DNA from: Synchiropus splendidus
Taxonomy: Eukaryota > Chordata > Actinopteri > Syngnathiformes > Callionymidae
Reading direction: 5' to 3'
DNA length: 64,000 bases
NCBI RefSeq assembly: GCF_027744825.2
Contig: NC_071334.1
Location: forward strand, 27,915,937-27,979,936
Below are positions 39,159 to 62,835 of the stretch, one piece after another (position 1 is the stretch's first letter; each line of letters opens with the position of its first letter). Both the position numbers and the translations under genes were made by a program. Below the pieces are notes generated by a model. The model had not been told where the DNA came from. It did no database searches and was given only the letters and a program-made list of their open reading frames with translations.

Positions 39159-42100
39159 GTAAGTAATGAATACAGTTGAATGGTGCGACAAGTCTTCTTC
39201 CTGATGTTTATTATCTAGAGTCCCTGACACAGTGAGATGTGAGATCTGGCCTCCTCTCTTTACGGCCCCCTGCGACGTTCAATCATCAGGCGTCAAATCA
39301 ACAGGTGACCCCGACGTGTTCAGCCGAGAGCTGCAGTTCAACTTCCACTTCACTTTCCTCAAATCCCTTTAAGTGCTTTAATGGGATTTAGCTGGTCTTT
39401 ACATCCGACGACCTTTAAGCAGCCCAGTTTCAATTCCTACAGCAAAAAGATGCTTACAGTATAATTAGGTCGTTTATGGAAGGGGAGTAAATCCGCAGAC
39501 GTTAAGAAGGATCGGGCCATTTGTCGAGTCCCCCAGAGCGAGACCGCCACTCTTGATGTCTCAATGTAGGAAAGGTCACAACTTTAAGCCGTGGGGAGAC
39601 TTTTGAATTATTTTATCGCTGGTGCTTGGAAAACGAAATGGTGTTTTCACAGCGATATGTGACTTGAATAAGTAAGTTTTCAAGATTAAAAACGGCTGAA
39701 ATGGTAAATCATAAATATGAGCAGGAAAGTTGATGTTTTAAATCTAATATCTACACAAGTCAGTATTTAATAGCGTGTTATTATACATGAAATATTCAAG
39801 CAGAATCTGTATTGTTGTTAGCGTAATTTTACAACAGACATGAATCGTTTTTAAAAGTCAGATCTCTGTGTGTGTACTTTTTTGCAACTCGCAACGAGTT
39901 CTTGGAAACACCTACTTGTGGGGACATTTTGCATTGTAGGGGCTTTAACACAGACATTTTGATTGGATTTAAAGTCCTGTTTGAGGTTAGCTATTTGTTT
40001 TGTATGGTTAGGTGTGGGGTGTGAGGCAGGGGGAGGCATGACAGCAATGAGTGGCCCCCACAAGGATAGATATGTCGAGTAGAAAAAAACATAGACAGAA
40101 GCTTCAGATGGAAAAAGCAGAACCAAAGAAAAGATTCCACTACAGGTAGAGAAAATGAACGAAATAAGAGGTTCAGTGATCCGTTATGATCAGTGTCGTT
40201 CGACCTTTTGACCTGTGGCTGGCAAGTCATCAGACTCCATTCACAAACTCTCCAGTTGTCTGTGATACCCCCACCTCTTCCTGCTTTTCTTCTGGCTGTT
40301 TAATATTCACTGGCCAGACTGTCTGTGTCTTCTTGAAAAGCTGCGGTCCGCCACGTTCCATATTAACATATTGCTGTCAGTCCCCCCTCCCGAAACCCCA
40401 CCCTGTCGTCCTGCACTGATGTTAGTGGAGAGTGAAAGATCAGAGGGGCAACCGTGTCCTCCGTCTACATCAAGAGTGTGGTCGGCAGGCAGGAAGTGGG
40501 GGCTGCCGCTGCTTTGATGGTCACACTTTCTCAGATGTGTCGCTGTCGCCTGTCTCGCCGTGTCTCTGCTCGAGGAAAAGCAGGCCTGATAAGTCGCCTA
40601 AACACGCACTGATGCACACGCATTGGCACCCCCTCGCCCGCCACCTCTCCGAGTCTGAACGGGTCAATCCACCTTTCCACTTTACTGTCACTGATAACCA
40701 GTTCTGGCATGTGGCGGCGCCAAGCTTTTTGTTTTTCACTCAAGCTTGTCATGCAGCCGCTGAGGTGTTTGTGTGTGGGTGCATGTGGTGTCCCTGGCCA
40801 GACTGCAGAGTTGCTTACATTGTTATTCTAAACAGGGTGTGTTTTCAGTCTTCCTCGTCGCTCCGCCAAACCATCCGTCACTCCGGGTTACAAAACTGTG
40901 AACTTGACACATTTGTCTCCGAAGGCCTGCCCTGACGGTGCGCAGGAAATAGCCAAGCACAGTGTCACGTTTGAGTCCTTTGAAAGTCTACAGTGAGAGA
41001 AGCTTGGTGAAAGGTGTGGGGTTCTGCAAAGCAGTCAGTCCCAGCCATTCAGGGTAACCACAGCCTTGATGCCGAGTCACCGACTTTCCTTCCGTTGACT
41101 TCTATTGATAGACCACCGCAGACGATGAACACGCCACAAGAGCTTCTGTTTTGGCAGAAATGCCTTCACAGGTTTTCAGCTGGATGCTGTGTGCAACATT
41201 GACAAATAGCATCTGTACCAACTCCATTTGTCAGTTATTCAATGCTGAGAGTTTTGAAGAGAAAAGCTTGTTGTTGCTTGTTTATAGTTTAGTTAGTATG
41301 AAAAAATTACATTACATTTTCTGTCTCAATTATGTTTTGAATATTAGTGACATGTCAGAATTTGTCATGGTGTTAGCCTTGGCTCATTGGTTCTGACTTA
41401 CCCGTTTTGACTCTGTATTTCATGATAGTACAACCTTGACAGAGAACGTTTCCAGAGGCCGCTCGTATTGAGCAATATTGGCTTGAGTAAATAATCAGTA
41501 GTGGCAGGCTTATTGGTGTTGTCTTTTCTAATCATCAGGTGTTGTCCCGGGAGATCATTTATATTAAATTCATATAAAGAATAGGAAGATTTTTCATGTT
41601 CAGATGTTGTATAAGCAATATCTTAAATGAGAAAAGTACTCAGAGAGCGCAGAGCTATAAACTACACAGTTCTCACCCAATATTATTGATGTTATATTAT
41701 CCATCTAATGACATGCATGTTTTTGGGTTAGGGTTAGTACTAATGTAGTAATTCCATTGATATCATTAATAATTATTCAAATAATCTTCAGTGTTCTGGA
41801 ACTCGCTCGCACAACATGCACACTGAACAGCAACAATTTAGTGCAGCACATGCTGCAAATCTGACAGCAGAGAGTGACAAGTCCTTCAGCAGATTTGTGG
41901 GTGCCCATGGTGATCTGGAACGCTACCAAGATCATCTGGTCCCATTTTCAACACCTGAAGATTTCATGTGAATTCAGTTTTTTTAATGCACTCACACATT
42001 GACATTTTGTTTATGCAGTTCATTCCCAATTGCTTGTGCCGATATATGATCATAGTGATAATAATAAAACTTGATTCACACAAACGCAGCAGTGTTGAAT

Positions 42101-42399
42101 GAAACACAAATCTGTTGTCATTGAACAATGTCACTTGATAACATTCTATAAATATTTGGACCCATCTCTAGTCTAAACTAATACTAGCAATGGAATTGGT
42201 CTCTTTGACGTTGAGATGTTTTCGTGATGAGTATCCACATAAATGCATTCTTTTTCTCAGTTCTGATAAGATGGCAGAATGCCTGAGTTCACCAGATTGA
42301 TATGTACGAAGTGAGCAGCCTTGCTCAAGGGCAGGTTGTCTGTGTGGATGATTGGTAACAAGCAATTGGTGAGTCGCTCTTCGACAACCTGATGTGGTT

Positions 42400-44005
42400 T
42401 TTGAGTGTTTATTTGGCTGCAGCGTCGTAAACGAAACACACTGCAGTTGTTCCACATCACTTATGGCGTTGGTCACACTGCGCCGGTGGCAACAGTTTCG
42501 GGGTGTAGGAGCAGGGAGGTGGGCTATTCTTAAACACAGTGGATTCAGATCAGAAATAAAAAATGGGAGAAGAAAAAGAAAGAGGAGGGAAAAAGGGGGA
42601 GGAGGGATCCTGCATGAGTGTGTTCTGCGTGTGGATGAAGTGAATTGAACACAACCGGGGAGTAAAAGACCTCTGCGTGCTGGAGCCGGAGCTTTTATCA
42701 GGATTTTTTTTCCCCATTTAAATCATCAGCTGAGACAAAGATCTTCAGCGACAGAGAGTGAAAGAGAGAGAGGGAGTGAATAGATGACAGCCGAGGAAGC
42801 GGCACGCTGAGTTTCCAGCCGTCGCACTCTGTTCTTCCTGGGAGATTTTTTTTTTTTTAAAGGACAAAAGCCGTCCCTCTTCATCCTGATACCATCTCCA
42901 GTGAAAGGACACCACTGCTGGACGGTGCGATTCCTCCCTCGCAGGCATGGAGGGATGACGATGATGCTCTGCAAAAACCCCTTCCTCTCATCTACACACC
43001 AAGAAGAGCAACTCCGCTGAGAGGGGGAGGGTGAATTCCCTCTGTGGATTATCGTGGATGGTCCTGACACTTCCTCTTTTTTGGGTATTTTCTCTCCTCT
43101 TGCCCCCCCGCCCTCCTCCCGTGCGCTCGCAACTCTGCACTGTGATGTGTAGTTTGTAAGCCGAAGAATGTGGAGGCAACATTTTCCAGGCAAGCAGCAT
43201 GTTTCCTGTTTTCTTTTTCTGGATGTCTAATAAAGTCTGGCATGTGGGAGGTGGGAGGGGGATCGAGGAGACGGTCGGGGGGAGTGAGATTGAGAGAGTG
43301 TGCGCTCTCTACCGTCTTGTCGCTTCGGTTGGCGCTCAGTCCAAGTGTGTTGTCATTCTCAGGTCCGCCCATCCTGCTGCACTTTGCTCCATGCTTTCAC
43401 TTCCTCTGCAAAGAATAAAAGAGCGGGAACGAGAGAGAGGGGCCAGCGAGGCTGCTGACACCCGCTTTTGTCCCATGGTGGGCTTATAAAAAAAACAGGC
43501 GTGCGCTCATTTTCTTGGCAGGGGTTGGATTGGTGTGGCGGGCAGCCGGGTGGGGCACTGGCAGTGTGGGACAAGTGGCCTTTGTGTGCAACATTTGGGA
43601 AAGTGAGGGGAGGGAGGAGCGGCCAACAAAGGGTGCTTATACCCACCCACCCCCTTTTTCCTCGCCCTCTAATGCCGTGACCTGGTGCTGTCACTGGTCT
43701 CAATGTGCGAGGGTTAGGGCCGTAGTAAATTCATCCTCGCTGGAGTCAGGCTATGCGAGGAAACTCCAGCAGAACCAAACAAAGTGCTGGTTGACCCGCC
43801 TGCACATCTGTGCTGAATGCCGAGCTCCCCGGTCGCCCCACTGTGGAACTCTTGGCGGGCGTCCCGGATGGTGTGTGGGTTTCTGTTCCGTTGCTCAAGC
43901 CACATTCTTGCTGCTGTCGTGGGCACGAGCTCGTGCACGTACCAAGTTTCCTGTTGTTTAATAACCAGCAGCTGACTGTAGAGCGCAGTCGGCATCTTGA
44001 GCAGG
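42400..44005 (+). promoter_or_regulatory. ctbp2: CpG-rich, promoter-like stretch in the large intron
   Basis: CpG and GC content rise clearly above the surrounding AT-rich intron, with long purine and pyrimidine tracts (GA-rich near 42.76 and 43.43 kb). A TATAAA with flanking As (43485-43490) is followed about 500 bases later by a donor-like CAG/GTATTT (44001-44006). This has the look of an alternative first exon region. A transcript from here joined to shared exon 2 would have its first ctbp2 ATG at Met26 of CtBP2 and give the short form of the protein. Nothing in the sequence proves transcription. The long frames here resemble no known protein. Confidence 0.35.
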
Positions 44006-46029
44006 TATTTGGTGATGGAAATTCCTGATATACAAATGATGGTTAAATGTCAACAGTCAAGTTCCAGAATGAAACGCTGCATTTATAATCATTAATTCTC
44101 TGTGATGGTTCCTGGGTTACTGGGTCAGATCCGTTACAGAGTGACAGCCAAACTACTCAATTTAACTCACGTTTTTTGACTTTGAAAAGTCACACACAGA
44201 CACAATGAGAAAATCTCACTTCAGCAAAGTCTTGTTGACTGATGCTATTCATATACCATGATTCATATACACGGGTGCTAATAACATATATTTTTGAATA
44301 CCTTACATTTTAAAATTAATAATTTGCTAGAAATTTTACATTACAAAATATTTTGAGAATTTGTTGGGGGTGATGTCTTATCTTTTCCTCTGAAGTTCAA
44401 CATCAACAGGTTTCTATTAAAAAAACATTCTGAATGAAAAAAATGTAAAAAAATAAATAATAAAAATAAATGTCAAATAAAGTAAAAATAAGTCGCAACC
44501 TGTACTTTTAATCCATGAAGATCTTCACATAATAATCTGATAATGATGACTAAATAATCTTGTTAAATATTTGAACTGTATCATTATCATCTGACACAAT
44601 ATTTAGACCCCCTCTGAATGCCAGACGTAAATGGGTGACATCTTGACTAGATGCATCTCCATCTGGGTCCGGTGTCTGATCATTCTCAGCTGCTGCTGGA
44701 GGTGCCACAGTGAATTCCTGCCACTGTTGGCGGTCACAGCAGTGGATCACCCCCGCCCAACCTTGTTGTCAAGAAGGAGCCACCTGTAATCGGCAGTCAG
44801 TGGTTGCTAGGAGACCAGTGGCTGTAGAGAGGATGATGGAGAGCTTGTCTGGTCTCCTATTACCAGTAAAGTGGACTTCATTCCTCCTCTACTGTTTTTC
44901 TCTTCTTGTTTTCTTACCACAACACAAATCTCCCCCTCTCCTTCTTTCCCTCCCTGGTGGAAGCAACACTACACCGGCAGCAGAAGCCCAGTTCCCTTCA
45001 CCACATAATGGAAACTATGGCCTCATCTCCCGGTGCGCCGCTCTGCCGTGTCCCGCTGCCAGACTCTGACTAAGTGTTGCTGGCTCTTGAAGCGCAGCTA
45101 TAGCAGGCCATGAGTTTGGGGTGCACAAAGTTATTTTCTCCTCAGGAATCATGAGAACTGTGGAGCAAAACGGATGAACTCATAAATGATCGTATTCTAC
45201 TCTGAACCATCCACCAGAGACCTGGAATTTCAAAACAGTTTTCTCAGTCTACCTTTCGATGGAGACACTCGTGTAGGGAGGTTGGTCTGGTGTTTTTTTG
45301 TGCCTTAATGGGAAAAGTCTTGTGTGTTTAAGGCTGACGGTTTCAGCTGGATAAATATTTGCATCGTTGACATTAATGGTTTCATTTAGTTGATTGGGTT
45401 ATGGTTGTAATATGCCTTCGCAAGGCAATATTGATCTATAATAATGTCACTGTGGAGTGTTCAGATTGTGGGATGAATTGTTAAAAAGCATCATGATACA
45501 AAAGCCATGTTAACAATTATATCTCTCTTCAGATGATTCCAACAACAATATTTTTCTGCAATGCTTTTGGCTGGACTATACATGACTGAATATTTGGATT
45601 TATTTTACTTCTTGGATTTCTTTGCTTCATTAACTAAAGAAAACTATTAACAGGTTAATCTGATTCAACTTCTGTAATTGAATTCAAATTTTTCTATTCT
45701 ACACTTGGTTTTTATATCATGTATAAGTGTTGTCTATTTAAATGGCTGTGCAGTGCAAATGACCTACAGTAGGAAAATGATGGATTTAACGTCTTCAGAG
45801 TCATTGTCATGAAAATGTAAAGATACATTTTAGGAACTAATATCAAACTAATTCAATATTCAAATTAATTTATGTGTTTAATTCATTTGAAGAACCTTTG
45901 AAGAACACCGCGAGCAGCAGATATATGCCATCTTCACAAATGTCACATATCAGTGGGGTATCTGCACCTTTAGTTCAGGATTCAAGCTCACGTTTTCCTT
46001 TGGAATTTAATAATACATTAGTGCATTAT

Positions 46030-46120
46030 GCTATTATCGCACTCCTAGTGGCGGGCCGCAGAACTGAATCCGACAGGTCGTAAATGGCCCATGGGCCATG
46101 TGTTTGAGACACCTGTTCTA
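46030..46120. mobile_element. Fragment of a hAT-like DNA transposon end
   Basis: The words GCGGGCCGCAGAACTGAATC and GGCCATGTGTTTGAGACACC match my memory of the ends of non-autonomous hAT-type repeats, whose terminal repeats read like CAGGTGTCTCAAAC. Only one end is visible here and the left boundary is unclear. Confidence 0.45.
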
Positions 46121-49065
46121 GTGTAAAATACAGTGAGGTTTATCAAGATGCCATTAAATACTTAACCGTGATGAATAACCGGCTAATAAGCTGCTCATTC
46201 TCATATGAATACGTAGATTATTTATAGTAATACTTTTTGCCCACCTTTGCGATGACACGCATTAAAACCTTCAGCAACCATTAGTTGATGTTGAGACCGT
46301 CAACAGGTGAGCTGTGTGTCTCCATGTGACGTGCTGGTGACTGCAGGATTGCGGGTGACAGGTGTGAGAAGGCAGAAGAATGCATCATTTACAAGTTACA
46401 TGAATGGTGGGATTGTGCAGCTGTCACATTTCAGTTGACTGTTCTGATATACGCCACGTCAGGTTTAGCACAGGTGGATCTTTAGTCCTCACCCCCACCC
46501 GCCCCCCACAATCCCCCTCCATCAAAATCAATGTCACGCAGGAGAACACACACACAATAACAATCCTCTGAGCGAACACTAAGGGGGATGTTTTGATGAA
46601 TGATAAAGAGAAAATGAGAATAGCAGGGATGACATGGAAGGCGTAGGAATGATGGAGGAGGAAATCATGTGTGTGTGGAGATAAAAGAGGGTGATGCAAG
46701 GTGAGCAAACAGATGTGAAACCAAACAACGGCGTGAAATGAGAAGCTTGTTAAAAAAAAAAAAAAAAAGCTGAAAGAATAAAGACTGAGGAGGAGATGGG
46801 GCGAGAGGAGGAAGGCTTGGATAGAGAAGATGAATCATAGGTCCAGCTTCTGCCTGAGGATTCAGAGGCGCAGCTCTTCCTCACTCTCACACCTGAGAAC
46901 CACTGACCCTCCTGGTTACAGGTGTCTGCTGATGCGTCTGAAACAGAAAATCATATTCACAGAACATTCACACAAATAGAAGAATCAATTGTTAAATCTC
47001 AAAAGTATTATTTGGGTTTGGTGAAGTAACACATTGAATAACTTGGCTTGTAAGCCAATGACACATTCAATGAAATACTAGTATAAGTTGAATCATCTTT
47101 TTGGTTGTGCAGTGATTCATCTAAGGTACATGCTGCTGCAAATATGCAACATAATCTACAGATGTGGGAATGACTCCAAGAATTGAAGTTTATTTCAAAT
47201 ACAATAGACGTAATGTTGCGTAGTGATGGAATGAAGAAGCTTCTGCTATATTATATTCAGTAAACTGGTGGTCAAAATACTTAAAAATGAGATGAGAATC
47301 ACTGGAAATGACGCCGCTTCTCTCCATGGCACCTGTAGTCTGCAAGCTAAATTTGATTTCCTTGATATCTCCAGAGTTGTATCCACACAGTCACCAACTT
47401 CCCAGGCACGTCACAGGACGTCGGGTGGTCTGGGTCGTCACTGCCGAGCGTCTTCTATTAATATTTAACAAGCTGTCAGTCACAGATGTGGGGGAGGCAG
47501 CCGTCACGCGCCTCACCTTACCCAGCGTCTTGTCACCTGTCTCCAACAGTGAGCGTGATAAGTGGGCATGAAGAGGACGTGATGATGGTGGGCGAGAGAG
47601 GCGGCTCGCTGTCTGAGTGTGTGTGGAGGATCCCCCCCCCGCCCCCCACTCTTTCTCCCTGGAGCCGAACTCTCGAGGCAGATGCCACTGGTGCCGAAAA
47701 TAAAGTGCATTAGACCTGGTCGCCAAAGCATGTTAAGTGATCACCATGACGACAAGGTGCCGGGGACAGTTGTGGCCTGCTCCCCGCTCTATGGATCATT
47801 TCATCAGTCAACAACCTTTGAGTTTTTCTAGCTTGGTTTGTGCCTTGATACATCTTTGAGGACATTTTTGTATTTCATCATCTGCCCCAGATTTTGTACG
47901 TGTGAATCTCTCACACAGAATTTTGAATTGTTTTGTTTTTTTTCAGGGAAAGAGTGTAGCAGCCAGTGAGGACACACTTTCTTAACATTACAAATCAAAC
48001 ATTTTTATTTTACTCTTCATTTCCACACCTCAGAAACGCCTCTTTCCCTCCTCCCTCTCTCACTCCTGGGGAGTCAACTAAAGTGCTACCTGAGGAATTG
48101 GTGGTTGCATTGCCAGGACTTAATAATTTCTTACTCGTCCCTGAAAAGTTTCTGGCAAATCCTCTTATCTCAACTGTATATCCACCAGTCATTGCTGCTT
48201 TAATTCTACGACCACAATAAACCCTTCATCCTCACCACAGAACGAGGTCTGACGTCATTCTAATCTTTGAGCGGAACTAAAGTACTCACAGCTGGTGGCA
48301 CGCACTCATGTTACAAGCTAGTAATGTAGGAGGTCAGGATACCTACAACATACATTGCGCTGAACTACTCCATCCTGCGTGTCAGATGGTGTAGTTCTCA
48401 CTCAGGTGTCACCCTGATGACCTGTGGAGCACCGCCGAGTAGCTTTTCAGCAGACAACCGCTTCGTTCCTTTGTGAGAGTGCCGCTGTAGCAGTCTGAAT
48501 ATCGATGGTCCTCGCTTGATAGTTGTCTTCTTCATGGGATGTGTGAGAAGGTCGGCACACTGGGGAGCTTCACTTGTATGAGCTGTCTCAGCATGTTTCT
48601 GGTGGGAGGGATCTGTCAGCTTCTGGAATCATTCTATCACATCAGCTAATGTGCAAATCAGATCAATGCGTTTCGCCAACTGCTCAAATTCATATTGTCG
48701 CGCCAAATTCTTTGCTTTGGAGTTGTGTCATTTTTGTTTAGAAAAGTGGCTTTTGAAAAGAGACTGACACCGCTTTTAGAGATGGAAATGACGTTGCAGT
48801 CGAGTTCAGTGCATCTCTGTTATCAAAGTTGGAAAATGAGATGGTGATGTCCAAGAAAGCGATTCTCACGTGTCCTGATATGAGCAACTTCTTGATAAAA
48901 ACGTGCACCATTAGAAGACCTACATGGATGAAGAGTAAACAAATATTCAACATATAAAACTCCTAGTTCCTCTTTACGTTTGGGGAAGCCATCTTGGACT
49001 GTGGACTGAATGGTGGGTTTAACCGGGAATTTGCCAGTTCTGAGCACAACTGGAACGCACTGTAT

Positions 49066-49709
49066 CAGTGATTGTTAACTGTAGGGCCGAGGCCTATGGT
49101 TGAGTGGTGAGCGCCCCCTACAGGGCTGCTTAAAGGTTTTTGTTTTACACCTCTGGGCCGAGAGGGCCATCAGACACTCAGTTCTAATACACTTGCCACA
49201 TATGGTGGCAGTAGTGTGTCATTGAATTGACTTGACGGCTGCAAATTTGTGATAGTTACCAACTATGAAGAAGTTCTTGAAAAGAAAAAAATGATTCAGA
49301 AAGTGATGGTGCCCCCAACAGTAAAAACTGTTCCTGAAAACACGTGTTGGAGCAGTTTTTAAAATTTTTCAATTTTATGGCGATACAATACAGTTTTTTC
49401 CAATTTTCTCAACAGTTTTTGTCCTTCTTATTTTCTTTAGTAAATTTGATGAACATGACTTGCTCCTGCTTCTGTTGCTACTTGGACTTTTCCATGACAA
49501 ATATCTCTGCGCTGATCACATGGTTTCATGTCATTTCACAAGGTTTTGTTGGTTTACATGTGTGGTTATTGATCACACATGAAATCAGTAATTCTGAAAT
49601 CAGAAATCAGTCATCACCATAATGAATCAGTTCTATTCCTTGAATGGGCCCCTGACCCATTTGTTCTGAGAAGGGTGGGCCCCGAGATCAGGAAGGTTAA
49701 GAAGCCCTG
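49066..49709 (+). mobile_element. hAT-like non-autonomous element, copy A
   Basis: About 640 bases that match a second stretch at 59745-60377 along most of their length and in the same orientation. Shared blocks include AAAGGTTTTTGTTTTACACC, GAACATGACTTGC, CATTTCACAAGGTTTTGTT and CTATTCCTTGAATGGGCCCC. The ends look like degenerate hAT inverted repeats: left CAGTGATTGTTAAC, right GGTTAAGAAGCCCTG, compared with a typical CAGTGGTTCTTAACC. I could not see a clean 8-base target duplication. No transposase frame is present, so it would depend on an enzyme made elsewhere. Confidence 0.55.
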
Positions 49710-50696
49710 CTCTATAACTCACTCAAAATCATCATTCATTGTTGTGACAGAGAGAGCAGACATTAAAACAGCGGACAGCCATGTCGTGTTCTTCTTGCCT
49801 ACATATCACTGAATTCATACGCACATTGCTTCCTCTTGTGAGGACCGAGTGTGTGCACGCCTCGCACAGAACACACACTTCAGCATCAGCTGTGCAGGTT
49901 TGCGCGTGCTGGGGTTGGATGTCGGCTAGGTTCCTGTAAGTGAGGCAGACGTCTAATCCGGTCTTGAGTAGCAACATTGATTTATTGAGCGGTGCTGGTT
50001 AGTGCGGAGGATCCCTGCTATCATTTCCTCATCAGCATGTCAACATTCGCCCTGGCGATTGTTCTTGTCTCATTATTGAAGTCGACGCTAATTGAGATCA
50101 CTATGTGAGTCTTTAACATGTTTCGTTATCGGCTCTATGTAAATAATGACTGCAAAATATGTGACTACGTTCTTCATTATCATCACAATCTTGAATCACG
50201 TTCATGTTCTATTAAGGCGTGATATATGATGTTATCACGTTGTTGCCGTGTTATCTAGCACGTTAGCACTTAGCCGATTTCTTAGCCGATATAATGTAAT
50301 ATATGGTACTTGAATTCTGATGTACTTAAAATATATATTTGGTCGCCTCAGTGAACTCAGCTTTTTAATGATTTATAGATAACATATTGTAGTATGCTAA
50401 ACTAATGACGTAAAAAACATATTTGTAGTTGGCTCATAATGTCTTGTGAGCATACTATTTATCTGTCTATCTGTCTATAACAGCATGGTTGCAAATGTGG
50501 TGCAATCACTTTGTCTCTCAAACATTTTCAGATAATGGATAATAGTTTTTTATTACTAACGTAGATGATAATTACAGAATTATGGTATTTTGCATAGCAG
50601 TGGATCAGTCTTTACATTTTCTAATCTGTTGTCAATGTCTTTCTGGAAGGCTGGAATGTCAAAATGACTACAGTTGGTGAAAGAAAATAGAAATGA

Positions 50697-59015
<8,319 letters not shown>

Positions 59016-59064
59016 TGAGTCCGAACTCACAGACGTAGAAGAAGCGGTCGCTACATGCTCATGA

Positions 59065-59415
<351 letters not shown>

Positions 59416-59477
59416 TGACCCACATTACCATGTTGATCTTAGTGTCCAGTCTGGAAACCACTTGTGTTGGTCCCTGA

Positions 59478-61108
<1,631 letters not shown>

Positions 61109-61289
61109 ATACCCGGCCGGTGTGGTGGGAGTTGCTCCGGGCGGCCTCCCGGGAGCGTTGGAGGGCATGGTGCCCGGAGGAGTGCCCATTGCCCACACCC
61201 TGCCCTCTGGAACCCATCCCTCGCAGGCGCCTTCACCCAACCAGCCCTCAAAACACGGGGAGACCAGAGAACACCTCACCGAGCAATAG
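61109..61289 (+). CDS. ctbp2: CtBP2/RIBEYE last coding exon, CtBP2 residues 386-445 and stop
   Basis: Completes Arg386 and encodes YPAGVVGVAPGGLPGALEGM to the end at TREHLTEQ and TAG (61287-61289). This is the flexible, Gly/Pro-rich CtBP2 tail, which lacks the PDZ-binding and SUMO site ends typical of CtBP1. That supports ctbp2 rather than ctbp1. Total CtBP2 length is 445, matching human. The frame used differs from the long overlapping frames in this GC-rich stretch and is fixed by the splice junction. Confidence 0.96.
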
Positions 61290-62540
61290 CAGCAGAAGGG
61301 AAGAACATGACCCGGCCCGCCAGAACCCACCGGTCACAACTGGGACCAAGAGACAATGAAACAACGTGGCTGCCTGTCCATCGCTCTCAAACTGGAACTA
61401 ACCAAGAAAGCGTTCCAGGAATTTCTACTTTTACTGTTTTAGTTTTGTCTATTTGGGTTTTTTCGCTTTGATTATGATGATGATATTGGATTTTCTTGTC
61501 ATTTTGTTTTTCGGGACGGAGCACCCCAGTCTCACCCTTAGACACTCGTGGGTAACAAACGTCTCTGGCAACCAACAGGAGAACAAACTTGGGCATCATG
61601 TGCTACTGGACCTTCCTCCTAACCTTTTGACGCTCCTTATTAGTGTCGTTGAGCTCCAAATTATTCCTTTGATGTGTGAGAGACTTTATACATTTATCAT
61701 TTGTCACGCGAGAACATCACTTTTGGTAATCGAGAGCGAGTTCTAATCCTTTCCTGGCGATAACTTTTAGAAAGTTTAACACCAACACAAAAACTAAGAA
61801 ATCATTTCAAAGTCGTTCATATCACTTGGATGAAAATGCACTTTGAGTCAAGTCATGTGAACATGTACATCACCTCCGAATCGATTGCGCCGCTCTCTTA
61901 CGCTGTTTTACATATGAATTTGAGGCATCATTGTGAGCAAATCACTTTTCCAACATTTTGACCAGTTGGTGAAATCTGAATTTTAGTCTTTGTCAAGTCG
62001 ACAAAATGGATTTCAACTTACCAACCGACTGCATTTGATGTGGACAGACGAGGATTGTTCACGACACAAGCGCACATGTGCTCCTGACAAACAGGAAAAA
62101 GTTGAGCTAACATTTCTTAAAAACTCAGGAAAAACACTTTCAGTTACGTCCCAGGATTAAAAGGAAAAAAAAAAGAAAAAGCAAAACATCGGGTTAGTCT
62201 CGATATTTTCCCTCATCTCATCCATTGTGGCATTTTCTAAATGAGGCAATTCTTTGGTGTTGAAGAGTTTTCAAAAGTCCTGTTAGAGATTTGTAGTTTA
62301 ATGTTCCTCCTGGTAGTCCTACAGTACGTGCTCCGCCTTTGTTCTACTGAAGGTCCGGCGGTCCTGTTCTCTGGAAGAGCAATGGCAGAAACGTAGAGTC
62401 CCGGCGATAGCAGAAGTGGCAGCCAGCAGTACGTTTCGTTTCTTTTTGTTGTTTTTAGTGTGAGTATTTGTATTTGTTTCTTGTACCAGGTGAACATTTA
62501 GCATTTCAGTGCAGTTCAAATAAAAAAATGATTCTGACAC
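61290..62540 (+). other. ctbp2: ctbp2 3' UTR
   Basis: About 1.25 kb from the stop codon to just past the AATAAA at 62519. It is AT-rich with no long frame of interest. An ATTAAA at 62156-62161 followed by an A-rich run could be a minor upstream site. The exact cleavage point is estimated. Confidence 0.75.
62519..62524 (+). terminator. ctbp2: ctbp2 polyadenylation signal AATAAA
   Basis: Canonical AATAAA, followed 35-75 bases later by GT-rich sequence (TTTGTGG, TTGTCTTTGGTG) suitable for cleavage-factor binding. It is the best poly(A) signal after the ctbp2 stop codon. Confidence 0.75.
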
Positions 62541-62835
62541 CCGACGTCTACCAGACTCTTTGTGGATAGTTCACTTGTCTTTGGTGATGATTTGGACTGA
62601 GAATTCAACTAGAGGGCGCCGTGTAACTAGGGAGAAGGGCAGCTGTGTAAGACTTAGAACTAGAACTAGCACAGTGTCTGGGACATGAGCCACACAGGAC
62701 AGTACTCCTGCTGAGGTGAGGCTGAGCGACTTCTGTCGACAACACTGACTCCTCAGTAAACTGGCACCGGTTTAGAAGATTCCCTGCAGATGGTGAGTCT
62801 TGGCTCCGGCGAATCACAGGGCAAAAGAAACAAAG
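62541..62835. other. Short gap between convergent genes
   Basis: About 300 bases between the estimated 3' ends of ctbp2 and the minus-strand zranb1 gene. No feature recognised beyond the GT-rich downstream elements of ctbp2. Confidence 0.6.

Noticed and set aside
40432..40935. 167-codon plus-strand frame in the large intron
   Set aside because: Composition is Cys/His/Ser-rich noise, there is no homology I know of and no sensible splice sites. GC content explains the open frame.
42726..43193. 155-codon minus-strand frame in the CpG-rich stretch
   Set aside because: It is low complexity (basic and Ser runs from purine/pyrimidine tracts) and overlaps several other equally long frames, so open length reflects GC content.
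43515..43961. 148-codon plus-strand frame in the CpG-rich stretch
   Set aside because: No recognisable domain. Repeated Arg-Ala and Trp/Cys content is typical of chance GC-rich frames.
48738..49047. Two overlapping minus-strand frames considered as a retroelement remnant
   Set aside because: The translations do not show reverse transcriptase, endonuclease or transposase motifs that I can name, so no call is made.
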